Source: CAZRXG01 sp964603985 (GTDB taxonomy: Bacteria > Chloroflexota > Anaerolineae > Aggregatilineales > UBA3940). From it: DNA of 64,000 nucleotides. Within the stretch, counting starts at the first letter, position 1. Each line of letters opens with the position of its first letter. A program made the translations under genes and the position numbers. Location of the stretch: positions 10,382 through 74,381 of the forward strand of contig CAZRXG010000019.1 of assembly GCA_964603985.1 (NCBI GenBank), in the 5' to 3' direction. A model generated the notes under the pieces. That model was not told the DNA's origin, did no database searches, and was given only the letters and a program-made list of their open reading frames with translations. Below are positions 16,688 through 24,737 of this stretch, piece by piece.

Positions 16688-17734
16688 ATGTCCGGAAAAA
16701 ACAGATTGATGGTGACAGCCCTGGCGCTGGCCCTGGCGTTGGCCGCCTGCGGGCTGTCTCGCGAAGCACGGCCAGCGCCCGGTGAGGCAGGCGAGGCACA
16801 GCCCGGCGAGGAGCAGGGCCAACCCGCCCCACCCGGCAAGGAGGGAGCGGCTGCCGGGGAGGGCGAAGCCTACGACGGCCTGGGACTGGACGCGCTCACG
16901 ACCTACGCCGCCACCTTCGAGGCCGACTTCACGCCCGACGACGCGGCGGTTCCGCCCTGGACGTACAGGCTCGATTTCCTGGTCGGCGATGGGCCGGAGG
17001 CGATGCAGCGCTCGCTGAGCATCAGCGGCGTGTCGGGGGGCAAGAACCCCGGCGACGTGACGCTCACCCGGCTGGGCGATATGCAGTACATGACCGGCGA
17101 GGCGGTCGGGGCGGAGGGCTGCCTGATCTCGCCCGCCAGCGTTGACCTGGAGGAGTCCTTCCTGACGCCCGACGACTTCCTCCCGCCCGCCGACCTGAGC
17201 GGCCATCTCACCCCCGATGGTGAGGAGGCGGTTGCCGGGGCGGCGGGGACGCGCTACCGCTTCGAATCGAGTACGCTGGGCGACCTCAGCGACGCGGCGG
17301 GTGAGGTGGTGCTGGCCGTGGACGGCGGCTACGTGCTGCGCTACGATTTCACAGGCCGGGCGGTCGATACGCGCTTCACGGGTGGGCAGGCAGGCGTGCT
17401 GACGTGGCACTTTGCCGTCACCGACCTGTCGCCGGATGCCGCGCTTGACGTGCCGGAGGAGTGTGCCATCCCCTACCCGGTGATGGCCGACGCCTACGAC
17501 CTGGCCAAGCTGCCCGGCCTGATCGTGTACAGTTCGGCGGCCAGCCGCGCCGACGTGGTGGCCTTCTACGAGGATGCCCTGCCGGGGGACGGTTGGGAGC
17601 CGTATCGCACGCCCGAAGAGAGCGAAGGCAAGACGGTGCTGGTTTACGCCCGGAGCGACACCGGCGAGGTGCTGAACGTCAGCATCAGCGACGACCCGGA
17701 TGGCGGTGTGCAGGTCAGCCTGTTCCTTGAATAG
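16688..17734 (+). CDS. Predicted lipoprotein, LppX/LolA-like beta fold possible
   Basis: Signal peptide with lipobox LAAC (Cys ~21), then a Gly/Glu/Pro/Ala linker of ~40 residues. The mature domain (~270 residues) is beta-rich, with TYAATFEADFTP near the start. Strands such as YRLDFLVGDG, RYRFESSTLGD, EVVLAVDGGYVLRYDFTG and LTWHFAVTDL give a repeated pattern like half-barrel lipid-carrier lipoproteins (LolA/LppX). A C-terminal ~70-residue module (VYSSAASRADVVAFYEDALP...) looks like a separate alpha/beta domain. Function is not known. ATG at 16688 follows AGCGAGGA. It is monocistronic, with a terminator-like hairpin downstream. Confidence 0.65.
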   Translation: MSGKNRLMVTALALALALAACGLSREARPAPGEAGEAQPGEEQGQPAPPGKEGAAAGEGEAYDGLGLDALTTYAATFEADFTPDDAAVPPWTYRLDFLVGDGPEAMQRSLSISGVSGGKNPGDVTLTRLGDMQYMTGEAVGAEGCLISPASVDLEESFLTPDDFLPPADLSGHLTPDGEEAVAGAAGTRYRFESSTLGDLSDAAGEVVLAVDGGYVLRYDFTGRAVDTRFTGGQAGVLTWHFAVTDLSPDAALDVPEECAIPYPVMADAYDLAKLPGLIVYSSAASRADVVAFYEDALPGDGWEPYRTPEESEGKTVLVYARSDTGEVLNVSISDDPDGGVQVSLFLE

Positions 17735-17755
17735 GGTGGAAGGATAGCACGCGCA

Positions 17756-17800
17756 GGGCGCGGGGGAGGGCGTGGTCCCATCTCCGCGCTTTGCCTTTTT
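17756..17800 (+). terminator. Intrinsic terminator candidate
   Basis: GCGCGGGGGAG pairs with TCTCCGCGC across a loop and is followed by TTTGCCTTTTTT, directly downstream of the lipoprotein gene ending at 17734. Confidence 0.55.
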
Positions 17801-17844
17801 TATCTGCCCCGGCGCTGCGGATTTGCCTGTTTCGCCCGCCGAAA

Positions 17845-17912
17845 AGACACACCGCCCTGTCACCCCCTGTGTTATACTATATCAGGTTGGCTGAAAGTGA
17901 GAGGGGGCAACC
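17845..17912 (+). promoter_or_regulatory. Duplicated promoter/leader, copy 1
   Basis: CCCTGTCACCCCCTGTG, then a -10-like TATACT at 17873-17878, TATCAGGTTGGCTGAAAGTG and AGAGGGGGCA ribosome binding site. The same ~65 bp recurs before the next paralogue (18826-18890). Confidence 0.6.
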
Positions 17913-18773
17913 ATGACCGCGCCGGACAGCACGCCCGAACGGCAGCAGGGCAGCCGGTGGTGGATCGCCGTCGCCGCGATCGCCGCCCTGCTGATCGGCG
18001 GCGTGACCTGCTTCTTTATCGCCTCGCCCTGCCTGGTGATCGGCGCGCTTGAGTCGCCGTTGGGGCAGGCGTTCGCCGAGCGGCAGCAGGCCGCCACAGC
18101 GGAGCGAGAGACCGCCACAGCGGAACGAAAGGCCGCCACCGCTTCCGCGCGGCGCACGCTCACCGCGGAGGCGGCCATAGCTTCCGCCACCGCCCGCGCC
18201 GACGGGTGGAACTTCGTCATCGAGGACTCCTTCGACGACAGAGAGGTAAACTGGACTTCCCACCTGCTCCACGAAGGGCACCTGATCTCGGAACGGGTCT
18301 TCCTCGATGGCCGGTACCGCTGGGAGATGGAGCCCCTGGATGAAGTCTTCACGTACCTGCTGCGGGGCAGGTACGTCGCGACCGACTTCTATCTGGCCGT
18401 CGATGCCGACCAGGTCAGCGGGCCAGCCAGCAGCGACTACGGGCTGGTCTTCCGCGTCGCCGACGACTACCTGTTTCTCTACTTTGGGATATACGAGGCC
18501 GACGGCGAATTCCTGGTCTTGAGAAGTGACGAGTACGATTGGGTGACCCTGGTCGAGCTGACGTACTCACCCTTCATCCGGCAGGGCAGCCCCAACCGGC
18601 TGGCAGTGCTGGCAGAAGGGTCGCACTACACTTTCTTCATCAACGACCACTACGTCGGCGCGGCTGACGACGACACGCTGGACGGCGGGGACACCGGGTT
18701 GATGGTGGAGCTAAGGACAGCCCACGTCACGAACGTCTTCGAGTTCGACAACTTCGAGCTGCGCCTGCCGTAG
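17913..18773 (+). CDS. Membrane-anchored protein with LamG/DUF1080-like domain, paralogue A
   Basis: A short cytoplasmic N-terminus is followed by one long hydrophobic segment (WWIAVAAIAALLIGGV...FFIAS) and an Ala/Thr/Glu-rich helix (residues ~55-95, repeated TAERxAAT), probably a coiled stalk. The C-terminal ~190 residues look like a jelly-roll concanavalin-like domain: FVIEDSFDDREVNW, YGLVFRVADDYLFLYFGI, LAVLAEGSHYTFFINDHYVG, GDTGLMVEL and FEFDNFELRLP. These are recurring strands of DUF1080/LamG folds that bind sugars or proteins. Function unknown. It is the first of a tandem pair with a duplicated promoter. Confidence 0.7.
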   Translation: MTAPDSTPERQQGSRWWIAVAAIAALLIGGVTCFFIASPCLVIGALESPLGQAFAERQQAATAERETATAERKAATASARRTLTAEAAIASATARADGWNFVIEDSFDDREVNWTSHLLHEGHLISERVFLDGRYRWEMEPLDEVFTYLLRGRYVATDFYLAVDADQVSGPASSDYGLVFRVADDYLFLYFGIYEADGEFLVLRSDEYDWVTLVELTYSPFIRQGSPNRLAVLAEGSHYTFFINDHYVGAADDDTLDGGDTGLMVELRTAHVTNVFEFDNFELRLP

Positions 18774-18825
18774 AAACCGACCCTGCACAGCCCTATCCCA
18801 TGCCCCTTGCCCCACCGGGGAAAGG

Positions 18826-18890
18826 ACACGCCCCCCTGTCACCCCCTGTGTTATACTATATCAGGTTGGCGGAAAGTGAGAGGGGGCATC
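18826..18890 (+). promoter_or_regulatory. Duplicated promoter/leader, copy 2
   Basis: Nearly identical to 17845-17912, with -10-like TATACT at 18852-18857 and the AGAGGGGGCA ribosome binding site that selects ATG 18891. Confidence 0.6.
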
Positions 18891-19757
18891 ATGACCGGGC
18901 CGGACAGCACGCCCGAAACCCAGCCGGGCGATCAGACGTCGCCCGGAGCCGAACCCGCGCCCGAACAACGTCCGGGCAGCCGGTGGTGGACTGCCTGTGC
19001 CGTGCTCGTCGCGTCTATCATCGGCGGCGTGTTTTGCCTTGCCATCGCCTCGCCCCTTCTGATGTTCGTCTTCTTCAGCTCGCCTTATGGTCAGGCGTTC
19101 GTCGTGCGGCAGGAGGCAACCGCCAATGCAGTGCGGCACCCTGACACGTGGGCAACTTCCGCAGCCCAGGCGACCGCCGTCGCGCGCGCCGCAGGGGGGA
19201 AATACATCGTCCGCGAACCCTTCGACACAGACCCGGAATGGTGGTGCGGGCGCAACGACGCGCTCTCGACAAACAGGCGGCAGGTCGTCGATGGCAGCTA
19301 TCACTGGGAATTGGAGGCTACAGAGAGTACCTTCGCCTATGTGCTGCCGGGCAGGCACGTCTCCTCCAACTTCCACCTGACCGTCGAGGCCGACCAGGTC
19401 GGCGGGCCGGACAGCAGCGGTTACGGGCTGCTGTTTCGCGTCGTCGACAGCGGGCATTTCCTGTACTTCGGGATCAACGAAAGTGCCGGTGAGTTCGCAT
19501 TCCTGAAATACTACGACGGCGAGTGGACGCCCCTGATCGAGCCGACGTACAGCCCCGCCATTCGCCAGGATGGGCCAAACCATCTGGTAGTGGAGGCGGA
19601 TGGGCTGCGCTATACGCTGTCCATCAACGACCGGTGCGTCGGTGAGGCCGAAGACGATAAGCTGGTCGCCGGGGATGTTGGCCTGATGGTGGACCTGTCT
19701 ACCACTAACGTCACGAACGTCTTCGAGTTCGACAACTTCGAGCTGCGCCTGCCCTAG
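18891..19757 (+). CDS. Membrane-anchored LamG/DUF1080-like protein, paralogue B
   Basis: Tandem paralogue of the previous gene. The N-terminus (MTGPDSTPETQPGD) matches MTAPDSTPERQQG, the transmembrane segment is conserved, and the last ~30 residues (TNVTNVFEFDNFELRLP) are almost identical. The Ala/Thr stalk is much shorter than in paralogue A. ATG 18891 is used rather than the longer frame from 18807, because the duplicated leader and ribosome binding site end exactly there. Divergence is greatest in the stalk and in the early strands of the jelly roll, suggesting different ligands or spacing (inference). Confidence 0.7.
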   Translation: MTGPDSTPETQPGDQTSPGAEPAPEQRPGSRWWTACAVLVASIIGGVFCLAIASPLLMFVFFSSPYGQAFVVRQEATANAVRHPDTWATSAAQATAVARAAGGKYIVREPFDTDPEWWCGRNDALSTNRRQVVDGSYHWELEATESTFAYVLPGRHVSSNFHLTVEADQVGGPDSSGYGLLFRVVDSGHFLYFGINESAGEFAFLKYYDGEWTPLIEPTYSPAIRQDGPNHLVVEADGLRYTLSINDRCVGEAEDDKLVAGDVGLMVDLSTTNVTNVFEFDNFELRLP

Positions 19758-19832
19758 CGGCAAACGACAAGGTCTTGTAATCTTATTCAGGCCGACGTGT
19801 TGGCTAATGTATCCGGGGATAGGGAATCATCC

Positions 19833-20831
19833 ATGAGCGACGCACCGATCACCATCCAGGCCGATGGCCGCATCCGCCTGCTGGCCGCCGTGCTGGCCCT
19901 GACCACCTGGCCCTTCCAGGAGCAGGACCAGCAGCAGCACGACATCCACCCCCACGCCAAGGCGACCCGCGACTACCTGCTGCCCGCCGAAAACCACCCG
20001 GCGGTGACGGCGATGCAGAACCTGATGGAGGCCGGGCACGCGCTCGACGCTATCTTCAGCTACTCCGCCTGCCTGGAGTGGCCGGCGCTGGACGTGCGCG
20101 CCGAAGCCGTCCCGGAGTGGGCCTCGAAGGATTGGGCGACGCACCTGCGCGACTTCATGGAGGCCAGCCGCCTGAGCAGCCTGTGGGAGCGCGACGCCGC
20201 CGCCTGGGAGGACGCCCGCCAGCAGGCCACGCGCGCCCTCTCCACCGGGCAGCCGGTCGAGTTCCTGACGCGGTTCTTCGGCCCGCTGGAGGTGAAGCCG
20301 GTCTTTCAGCCCAACCTGGCCTTTCCCACCGGCCGGGCGCTTGGCTTCCGGCGCGGTGACGAGATCGTGTGCGTGTGCCCGCCGCGCATCGCCTACGGGT
20401 TCAATCCCCCCTGGCCCTACGACGACGACCCCGCCGCCACCTACGCCGACGCGCTCGCCACCTACGCCAGGGTGCTGCTGCGCGAGTACCTGGATCGGCA
20501 CCCCGAACGGGCCGAGGCCGCCCGCCAGGATAAGCTGCCCGTGCCCAACGCCTTCCGCGCCCGCTTCCCCGATTGGTTCGACCAGTTCGCCGTGCTGTTC
20601 ACCAACGGGCTGACGGCCCTCTTCCTGGAGGAGACCTTCGGCGAGCGCGAGGCGAAGTCGTTCGTCGTGATGGTGCAGAAGGCGCACGGCTTCGATGTGA
20701 TGCCCAGCGTGCTGGGTGTGCTCAAGCGCTACCTGGACGGGCAGGCCGTGGGCAGGTTTGGGCAGTTCGCCGACTACCTGTCGGTCTTCTCCCGGACGTT
20801 GAGCGTGGCCGAGAAGCTGCGGGGGATGTAG
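19833..20831 (+). CDS. Conserved hypothetical cytoplasmic protein
   Basis: About 332 residues, no signal peptide or transmembrane helix. The N-terminus (ITIQADGRIRLLAAVLALTTWP) and a later pair of helices around LLREYLDRHPERAEAAR and FTNGLTALFLEETFGEREAKSFV are the most distinctive parts. The combination 'DGR..L..AVLA.T..P', 'DY(L)..' and a late FLEETF helix brings to mind DUF4932-like putative metal-dependent peptidases, but no complete HExxH motif is visible. ATG 19833 follows GGGGATAGGGAA. It lies immediately left of the restriction-modification locus, separated by one arm of a 21-bp inverted repeat. Confidence 0.5.
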   Translation: MSDAPITIQADGRIRLLAAVLALTTWPFQEQDQQQHDIHPHAKATRDYLLPAENHPAVTAMQNLMEAGHALDAIFSYSACLEWPALDVRAEAVPEWASKDWATHLRDFMEASRLSSLWERDAAAWEDARQQATRALSTGQPVEFLTRFFGPLEVKPVFQPNLAFPTGRALGFRRGDEIVCVCPPRIAYGFNPPWPYDDDPAATYADALATYARVLLREYLDRHPERAEAARQDKLPVPNAFRARFPDWFDQFAVLFTNGLTALFLEETFGEREAKSFVVMVQKAHGFDVMPSVLGVLKRYLDGQAVGRFGQFADYLSVFSRTLSVAEKLRGM

Positions 20832-20840
20832 GCCGACCGG

Positions 20841-20861
20841 CACCCCCTCCCATCTGCGCCC
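20841..20861 (+). repeat. Left arm of 21-bp perfect inverted repeat flanking the R-M locus
   Basis: CACCCCCTCCCATCTGCGCC plus C; the exact reverse complement lies at 24612-24632. The two arms enclose 3.75 kb containing the restriction-modification gene. Similar CACCCCCTCC strings are dispersed elsewhere, so the pairing may come from two repeat insertions. Confidence 0.7.
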
Positions 20862-20978
20862 GGCGCAGCGAGGATTGGCGCGGTCGAGTCTTGACATGCC
20901 TGCCAACCCGTCTTACAGTAGGTCTAAAGCAGCTTGGGCAGGAGTTTTACGCAGTTCAAGTCTATCTCGTGCCTGGGA

Positions 20979-21006
20979 CTGACAAGGGGCTTAAGCCCCT
21001 TGTCAG
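20979..21006. repeat. REP-like palindrome upstream of R-M gene
   Basis: A perfect 28-bp palindrome, CTGACAAGGGGC then TTAA then the complement. The inner 24 bp are identical to the two palindromes that flank the RAYT domain at 22635 and 23127. It could serve as a leader hairpin for the gene starting at 21043. Confidence 0.85.
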
Positions 21007-21042
21007 TAAGTCCTGTTGGTATCTTGCCGGGAATGGAGCACC

Positions 21043-22437
21043 ATGACGACCCAGGAGCAGGCCAGACAGACCGTCGCTGCCCTCATCGAGAAGTTCGAGA
21101 ATCTGGGTGATCGGGGCCGCCGCGCCCTCAACGAAGCCAACACCCGCAAAGACTACATTCTGCCGCTCTTCGCCGCGCTCGGCTGGCGCACCGACGATTC
21201 GAGCGAGGTCGCCGAAGAGGTCAGGGTTGGCCGCCTGTTCGCCGACTACGCCTTCAAGGTCGGCGGCATCACCCGCTTTTTCGTCGAGGCCAAGGCCGCC
21301 AGCGTTGACCTGGAGGAGCGGCGCTGGGCCCAGCAGGCCGTCAGCTACGCCTACAGCAAGGGCGTGCCCTGGTCGGTGCTGACCGACTTCGAGGGCCTGA
21401 AGGTCTTCAACGCCGAGTGGGACACCGAGGATGTCAACCACCTGCGTGTCGCCGACCTGCGTTACACGCAGTACCTTGAGCACTTCGACGACCTGTGGGC
21501 GCTCTCCCGGCCCAGCCTGCTGAACGGCGGGCTGCGCGCGGTGTTCGAGCATCGCGGCGGCGCGGTCAAGAAGCGCCAGCCGGTCGACGAGCGGCTGTTC
21601 GGTCTGTTCAAGGAGTGGCGTCTCAACCTGATCAATATGTTCGTCGGGTACCAGCCGCCCGATACGCCGCTCCAGATGGGCCAGCTTGACGAAGCCGTGC
21701 AGCGCATCCTCGACCGCCTGATCTTCATGCGCACGCTCGAAGACCGCCACATCGAGGAGTCGATTCTGTGGCCGATCCTGGCGGACATGAAGGCCCGCCG
21801 GGGCGGTGATGCGTGGCGGCGGATCAAGCACGAGTTCCGGCGGCTCGACGAGGTATACGACAGCAACCTGTTCCGCGAGCACCTGGCCGATCACCTGGAC
21901 GGCGACGAAAGCGCCTTCAAAGCCGTCCTCGACGGTCTCTACACCCCCGACGGCTCCGCCATCCGCTTCGACTTCTCCGCGATTGAGGCCGACGTGCTGG
22001 GCCGCGTCTACGAGCAGTATTTGGGCCACGTCACCGAGACGGTCAAGACCGAGGTCAGGCGGAACGGGCAGCGCTTCCTACCGGGGATGCAGCCCGCCAA
22101 CGCCGCCACGTTCGAGCTGGTCAGCAAGCAGGCCAAGCGCAAGCAGCAGGGCATTTACTATACGCCCAAGTACATCGTGGACTACATCGTCGAGCAGACG
22201 TTGGGGAAGCTGCTGGAGGAGCGCGGCGGCGACCCGGAGTTCGTGCGCCATCTGGCCGTCCTCGACCCGGCCTGCGGCTCCGGCTCGTTCCTGATCGCCG
22301 CTTACCAGAAGCTCCTGGAGTTCTACGCCGAGGTGCGCCAGCTTTCCGGCCCCGAACAGCTGAGCGTGTCGAGATTCTCACCCGCCACATCTACGGCGTC
22401 GACCTCGACCCCCAGGCCGTCGAGATCGCCCGGCTGA
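21043..22437 (+). CDS. Type IIG-like restriction-modification enzyme, N-terminal part (frameshifted)
   Basis: N-terminal nuclease plus start of the adenine methyltransferase. Residues ~60-100 carry a PD-(D/E)xK signature (FADYAF ... FFVEAKAA). A helical connector follows, then YYTPKYIVDYIV and motif I DPACGSGSF of gamma-class N6-adenine methyltransferases (Eco57I/TaqI-like). The frame is lost near 22362: reading CTG-GAG instead of CTGAG (one lost G) would continue as LERVEILTRHIYGVDLD in the frame of the next feature, restoring motif II. The natural product would be one polypeptide that cuts and methylates DNA. As it stands the frame ends at 22437 after 24 unrelated residues. ATG 21043 follows GGAG. 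Confidence 0.8.
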   Translation: MTTQEQARQTVAALIEKFENLGDRGRRALNEANTRKDYILPLFAALGWRTDDSSEVAEEVRVGRLFADYAFKVGGITRFFVEAKAASVDLEERRWAQQAVSYAYSKGVPWSVLTDFEGLKVFNAEWDTEDVNHLRVADLRYTQYLEHFDDLWALSRPSLLNGGLRAVFEHRGGAVKKRQPVDERLFGLFKEWRLNLINMFVGYQPPDTPLQMGQLDEAVQRILDRLIFMRTLEDRHIEESILWPILADMKARRGGDAWRRIKHEFRRLDEVYDSNLFREHLADHLDGDESAFKAVLDGLYTPDGSAIRFDFSAIEADVLGRVYEQYLGHVTETVKTEVRRNGQRFLPGMQPANAATFELVSKQAKRKQQGIYYTPKYIVDYIVEQTLGKLLEERGGDPEFVRHLAVLDPACGSGSFLIAAYQKLLEFYAEVRQLSGPEQLSVSRFSPATSTASTSTPRPSRSPG

Positions 22438-22496
22438 ATCTCATCCTGCGCGCGCTCAAGTCGCCCCAACTGCTGCCCGAACTGGACGACACCATC

Positions 22497-24557
22497 GTGC
22501 GCGGCAACTCGCTCATCGGCGGCGACCCCCAAACGCTGGAGAGCTACTTTGGCCCTGACTGGCGCGACAAGCACCCTCTGAACTGGGAAGAACGCTTCCC
22601 CCATGTCTTCGGCAGGTTGCCCCCCGGAGGGTCAGACAAGGGGCTTAAGCCCCTTGTCCCCGGCCAGCCCCCTGTTCCCGGCCAGCCCCTCGCCCTCTGG
22701 TTCGTTACGTTCGTGACGCACAACTCGCGCGTCTCCGAGCGCATGGTGACCTTTGGGGTGAAAAGCGGCACGCCGGTTGTCTTCGCACCCGAAGATCAGG
22801 TGCTCATTGCTCAGAAAATCGCCGACGCCTGCCGCCGCCACGATATACCCGTCGTGGCCTGCAACGTGCTGCCCGATCACGTCCACATGGTCATCGCCGC
22901 CGAGACGGAAGGCGACCTCAACGAAGCCGTGCGCAAGATCAAAGGCTCCAGCTCTTACGCCTTCCAGCGGGAGCGCGGCTGGGATAAGGGGCAGCACGTG
23001 TGGGCGCAGAAGTTTAACCGCATGGCGATTGGGGACGAAGACACACTTGCCCGCGTCATCCACTACGTCGACGACAACCACCTGAAACATGCCGAGCAGT
23101 GGGGGGACCGCCTGGTCGCCACCTGGGACAAGGGGCTTAAGCCCCTTGTCGATGCCCTGCGCGTCCCGCCGGAGCAGGCGGTGACGGGGGGGAAGCGCGG
23201 CGGCTTTGATGTGGTGATCGGGAACCCGCCGTACGTGCGGCAAGAGAGGCTAACCGACGAGAAAGATTACTTCGAAGCTCACTATAAATCACATCAGGGA
23301 ACCGCAGACCTATATGTGTATTTCATAGAACGTGGTTTCGAACTTTTGCGGAAAAATGGACTAATGAGCTATATCGTCTCAAACAGCTTCATTAGAACGA
23401 CTTATGGCGAGCGTTTGCGCGCGTATTTACGTGAACATTCGGCGATTCTCCGCATAGTAGACTTTGGTGGACTTGCGGTGTTCGAAAGCGCCAAAGACAC
23501 CTACGTTTGCATTCCGCTGATTTCAAAACAAACGCCGCCCGATTCTACGCATGTATGTAAGATACACACTCTCGAAGAACTTGAATTGGCAGATTATGTC
23601 CTCGAACATCAGTTCCCCGTTCCGCTCTCGCAATTAGCGCCAGAAGGTTGGTCGTTGGTAAACCCGCGAACGCAGAAGCTCCTCAAGCGCTTAAAAGCGT
23701 CATGTGTGCCCTTGATCGAGTACGTAGATGGGAAGATATTTCGCGGCGTAACTACGGGCCTGAATGAAGCATTCGTTATTGATGCAGCCACTAAGGCAGA
23801 GTTAGTATCCGACGACCCAAGGAGCGCAGAGATCATTAAACCCTTCTTCCGAGGACAAGACGTTCGGCGCTATTATCGACGGGAACCTGACACTCACCTG
23901 ATATTTACGCGGCGCGGGATCGACATCTCCCAATATCCAGCTATTGAGCGACACTTGTCCCAATTCAGGACAAGGCTCATGCCTAGGCCCGAAGATAAAC
24001 GAGAGGAAACATGGACGGGTCGGAAGGCTGGTGCATATGAGTGGTTTGAAATACAAGACACAGTTGACTACTACGAATATCTAGAGAAACCGAAGATCGT
24101 TTATCCAGACATATCAAAGAACCCCCGATTCTATTTTGATGAAACGGGGGCATATATTGCCAATACTGCTTATTGCATCGGAGTTGATGACCTTTACATG
24201 CTAGGCATCCTTAACAGTAGGCTTTTTTGGTTTCTCATTAGCTCTATCAGCATCCCGTTCGGAATACGTGCAGGCGAGTATCGATACCGCCTCATTCACC
24301 AATACATGGCGAAAGTTCCAATTCGTGTCATCGACTCCTCCAACCCCGCCGAGGTCGCCCTCCACGACCGCGTGGTCGCCCACGTCGAGGCCCTGCTTGA
24401 CCTGCACCAGCGCCTCCATGAGCTGCCGGAGGGTGTGGACGAGCGCCGCGAGGTCGAGCGCCAGATTGCCGGAGAAGACGCCGCCCTTGATGCCCTGGTC
24501 TATCAGCTCTACGGCCTCACCGACGAGGAGATCGCCATCGTTGAAGGCCGCGCCTAG
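22497..24557 (+). CDS. Type IIG-like R-M enzyme, C-terminal part with inserted RAYT domain and TaqI-like specificity region
   Basis: Continuation of the same gene after the frameshift; the frame is open from about 22363. After GNSLIGGD and FPHVFGR the protein is interrupted by 172 in-frame codons of REP-RAYT-REP (22635-23150). The methyltransferase then resumes with motif IV GNPPYVRQE. The region 23235-24335 (NSFIRTTYGERLRAYLREH..., IKPFFRGQDVRRYY, KIVYPDISKNPRFYFD, YCIGVDDLYMLGILNS) is a TaqI-like target-recognition domain and is visibly AT-richer than both sides, as if exchanged horizontally. The final ~70 residues return to high GC (LHERVVAH-type helix, LYGLTDEEIAIVEG). Whether the enzyme is active is doubtful. 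Confidence 0.8.
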   Translation: MRGNSLIGGDPQTLESYFGPDWRDKHPLNWEERFPHVFGRLPPGGSDKGLKPLVPGQPPVPGQPLALWFVTFVTHNSRVSERMVTFGVKSGTPVVFAPEDQVLIAQKIADACRRHDIPVVACNVLPDHVHMVIAAETEGDLNEAVRKIKGSSSYAFQRERGWDKGQHVWAQKFNRMAIGDEDTLARVIHYVDDNHLKHAEQWGDRLVATWDKGLKPLVDALRVPPEQAVTGGKRGGFDVVIGNPPYVRQERLTDEKDYFEAHYKSHQGTADLYVYFIERGFELLRKNGLMSYIVSNSFIRTTYGERLRAYLREHSAILRIVDFGGLAVFESAKDTYVCIPLISKQTPPDSTHVCKIHTLEELELADYVLEHQFPVPLSQLAPEGWSLVNPRTQKLLKRLKASCVPLIEYVDGKIFRGVTTGLNEAFVIDAATKAELVSDDPRSAEIIKPFFRGQDVRRYYRREPDTHLIFTRRGIDISQYPAIERHLSQFRTRLMPRPEDKREETWTGRKAGAYEWFEIQDTVDYYEYLEKPKIVYPDISKNPRFYFDETGAYIANTAYCIGVDDLYMLGILNSRLFWFLISSISIPFGIRAGEYRYRLIHQYMAKVPIRVIDSSNPAEVALHDRVVAHVEALLDLHQRLHELPEGVDERREVERQIAGEDAALDALVYQLYGLTDEEIAIVEGRA
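22635..23150 (+). mobile_element. REP-RAYT-REP element (Y1/HUH transposase domain) inserted in frame
   Basis: Two identical 24-bp palindromes (22635-22658 and 23127-23150; half-site GACAAGGGGC, centre TTAA), both read as DKGLKPLV, bracket ~140 residues of an IS200/RAYT-type transposase. It has the N-terminal strand WFVTFVTHNSR, the HUH motif DHVHM (His codons at 22878 and 22884), helix RKIKGSSSYAFQ, WAQKFNRMAI, and a putative nucleophilic Tyr (codon 23064) in VIHYVDDNHLKH. The element is 516 bp, exactly 172 codons, so the host frame is kept. RAYTs are known to be associated with REP palindromes. The domain lacks its own evident start codon or ribosome binding site. Confidence 0.85.
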
Positions 24558-24611
24558 CCGCCCTGCCCTCCCCTGTTGCTACGGGGGAGGTGCCCGAAGG
24601 GCGGAGGGGGT

Positions 24612-24632
24612 GGGCGCAGATGGGAGGGGGTG
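24612..24632 (-). repeat. Right arm of 21-bp inverted repeat flanking the R-M locus
   Basis: Exact reverse complement of 20841-20861. Immediately left (24575-24611) is a second dispersed string, GGGGGAGGTGCCCGAAGGGC, which recurs inverted at 56453-56480. Confidence 0.7.
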
Positions 24633-24675
24633 AGGGTGGCTACCCGCTAATTCCAACCCAACCCCAACCACATTC

Positions 24676-24737
24676 GAACATATGTTCAACTGACAACCCG
24701 CCCCTTTTCTGTTATACTGTAGCTGGAACATAAGTTC
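24676..24737 (+). promoter_or_regulatory. Strong promoter with two SOS-box-like operators
   Basis: -35 CTGACA (24690-24695), 17-bp spacer, -10 TATACT (24713-24718). GAACATATGTTC (24676-24687) precedes the -35, and GAACATAAGTTC (24726-24737) covers the likely start point. Both fit the GAAC-N4-GTTC core of LexA boxes known from Gram-positive bacteria. That this organism's LexA uses the same core is an inference. Confidence 0.75.
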
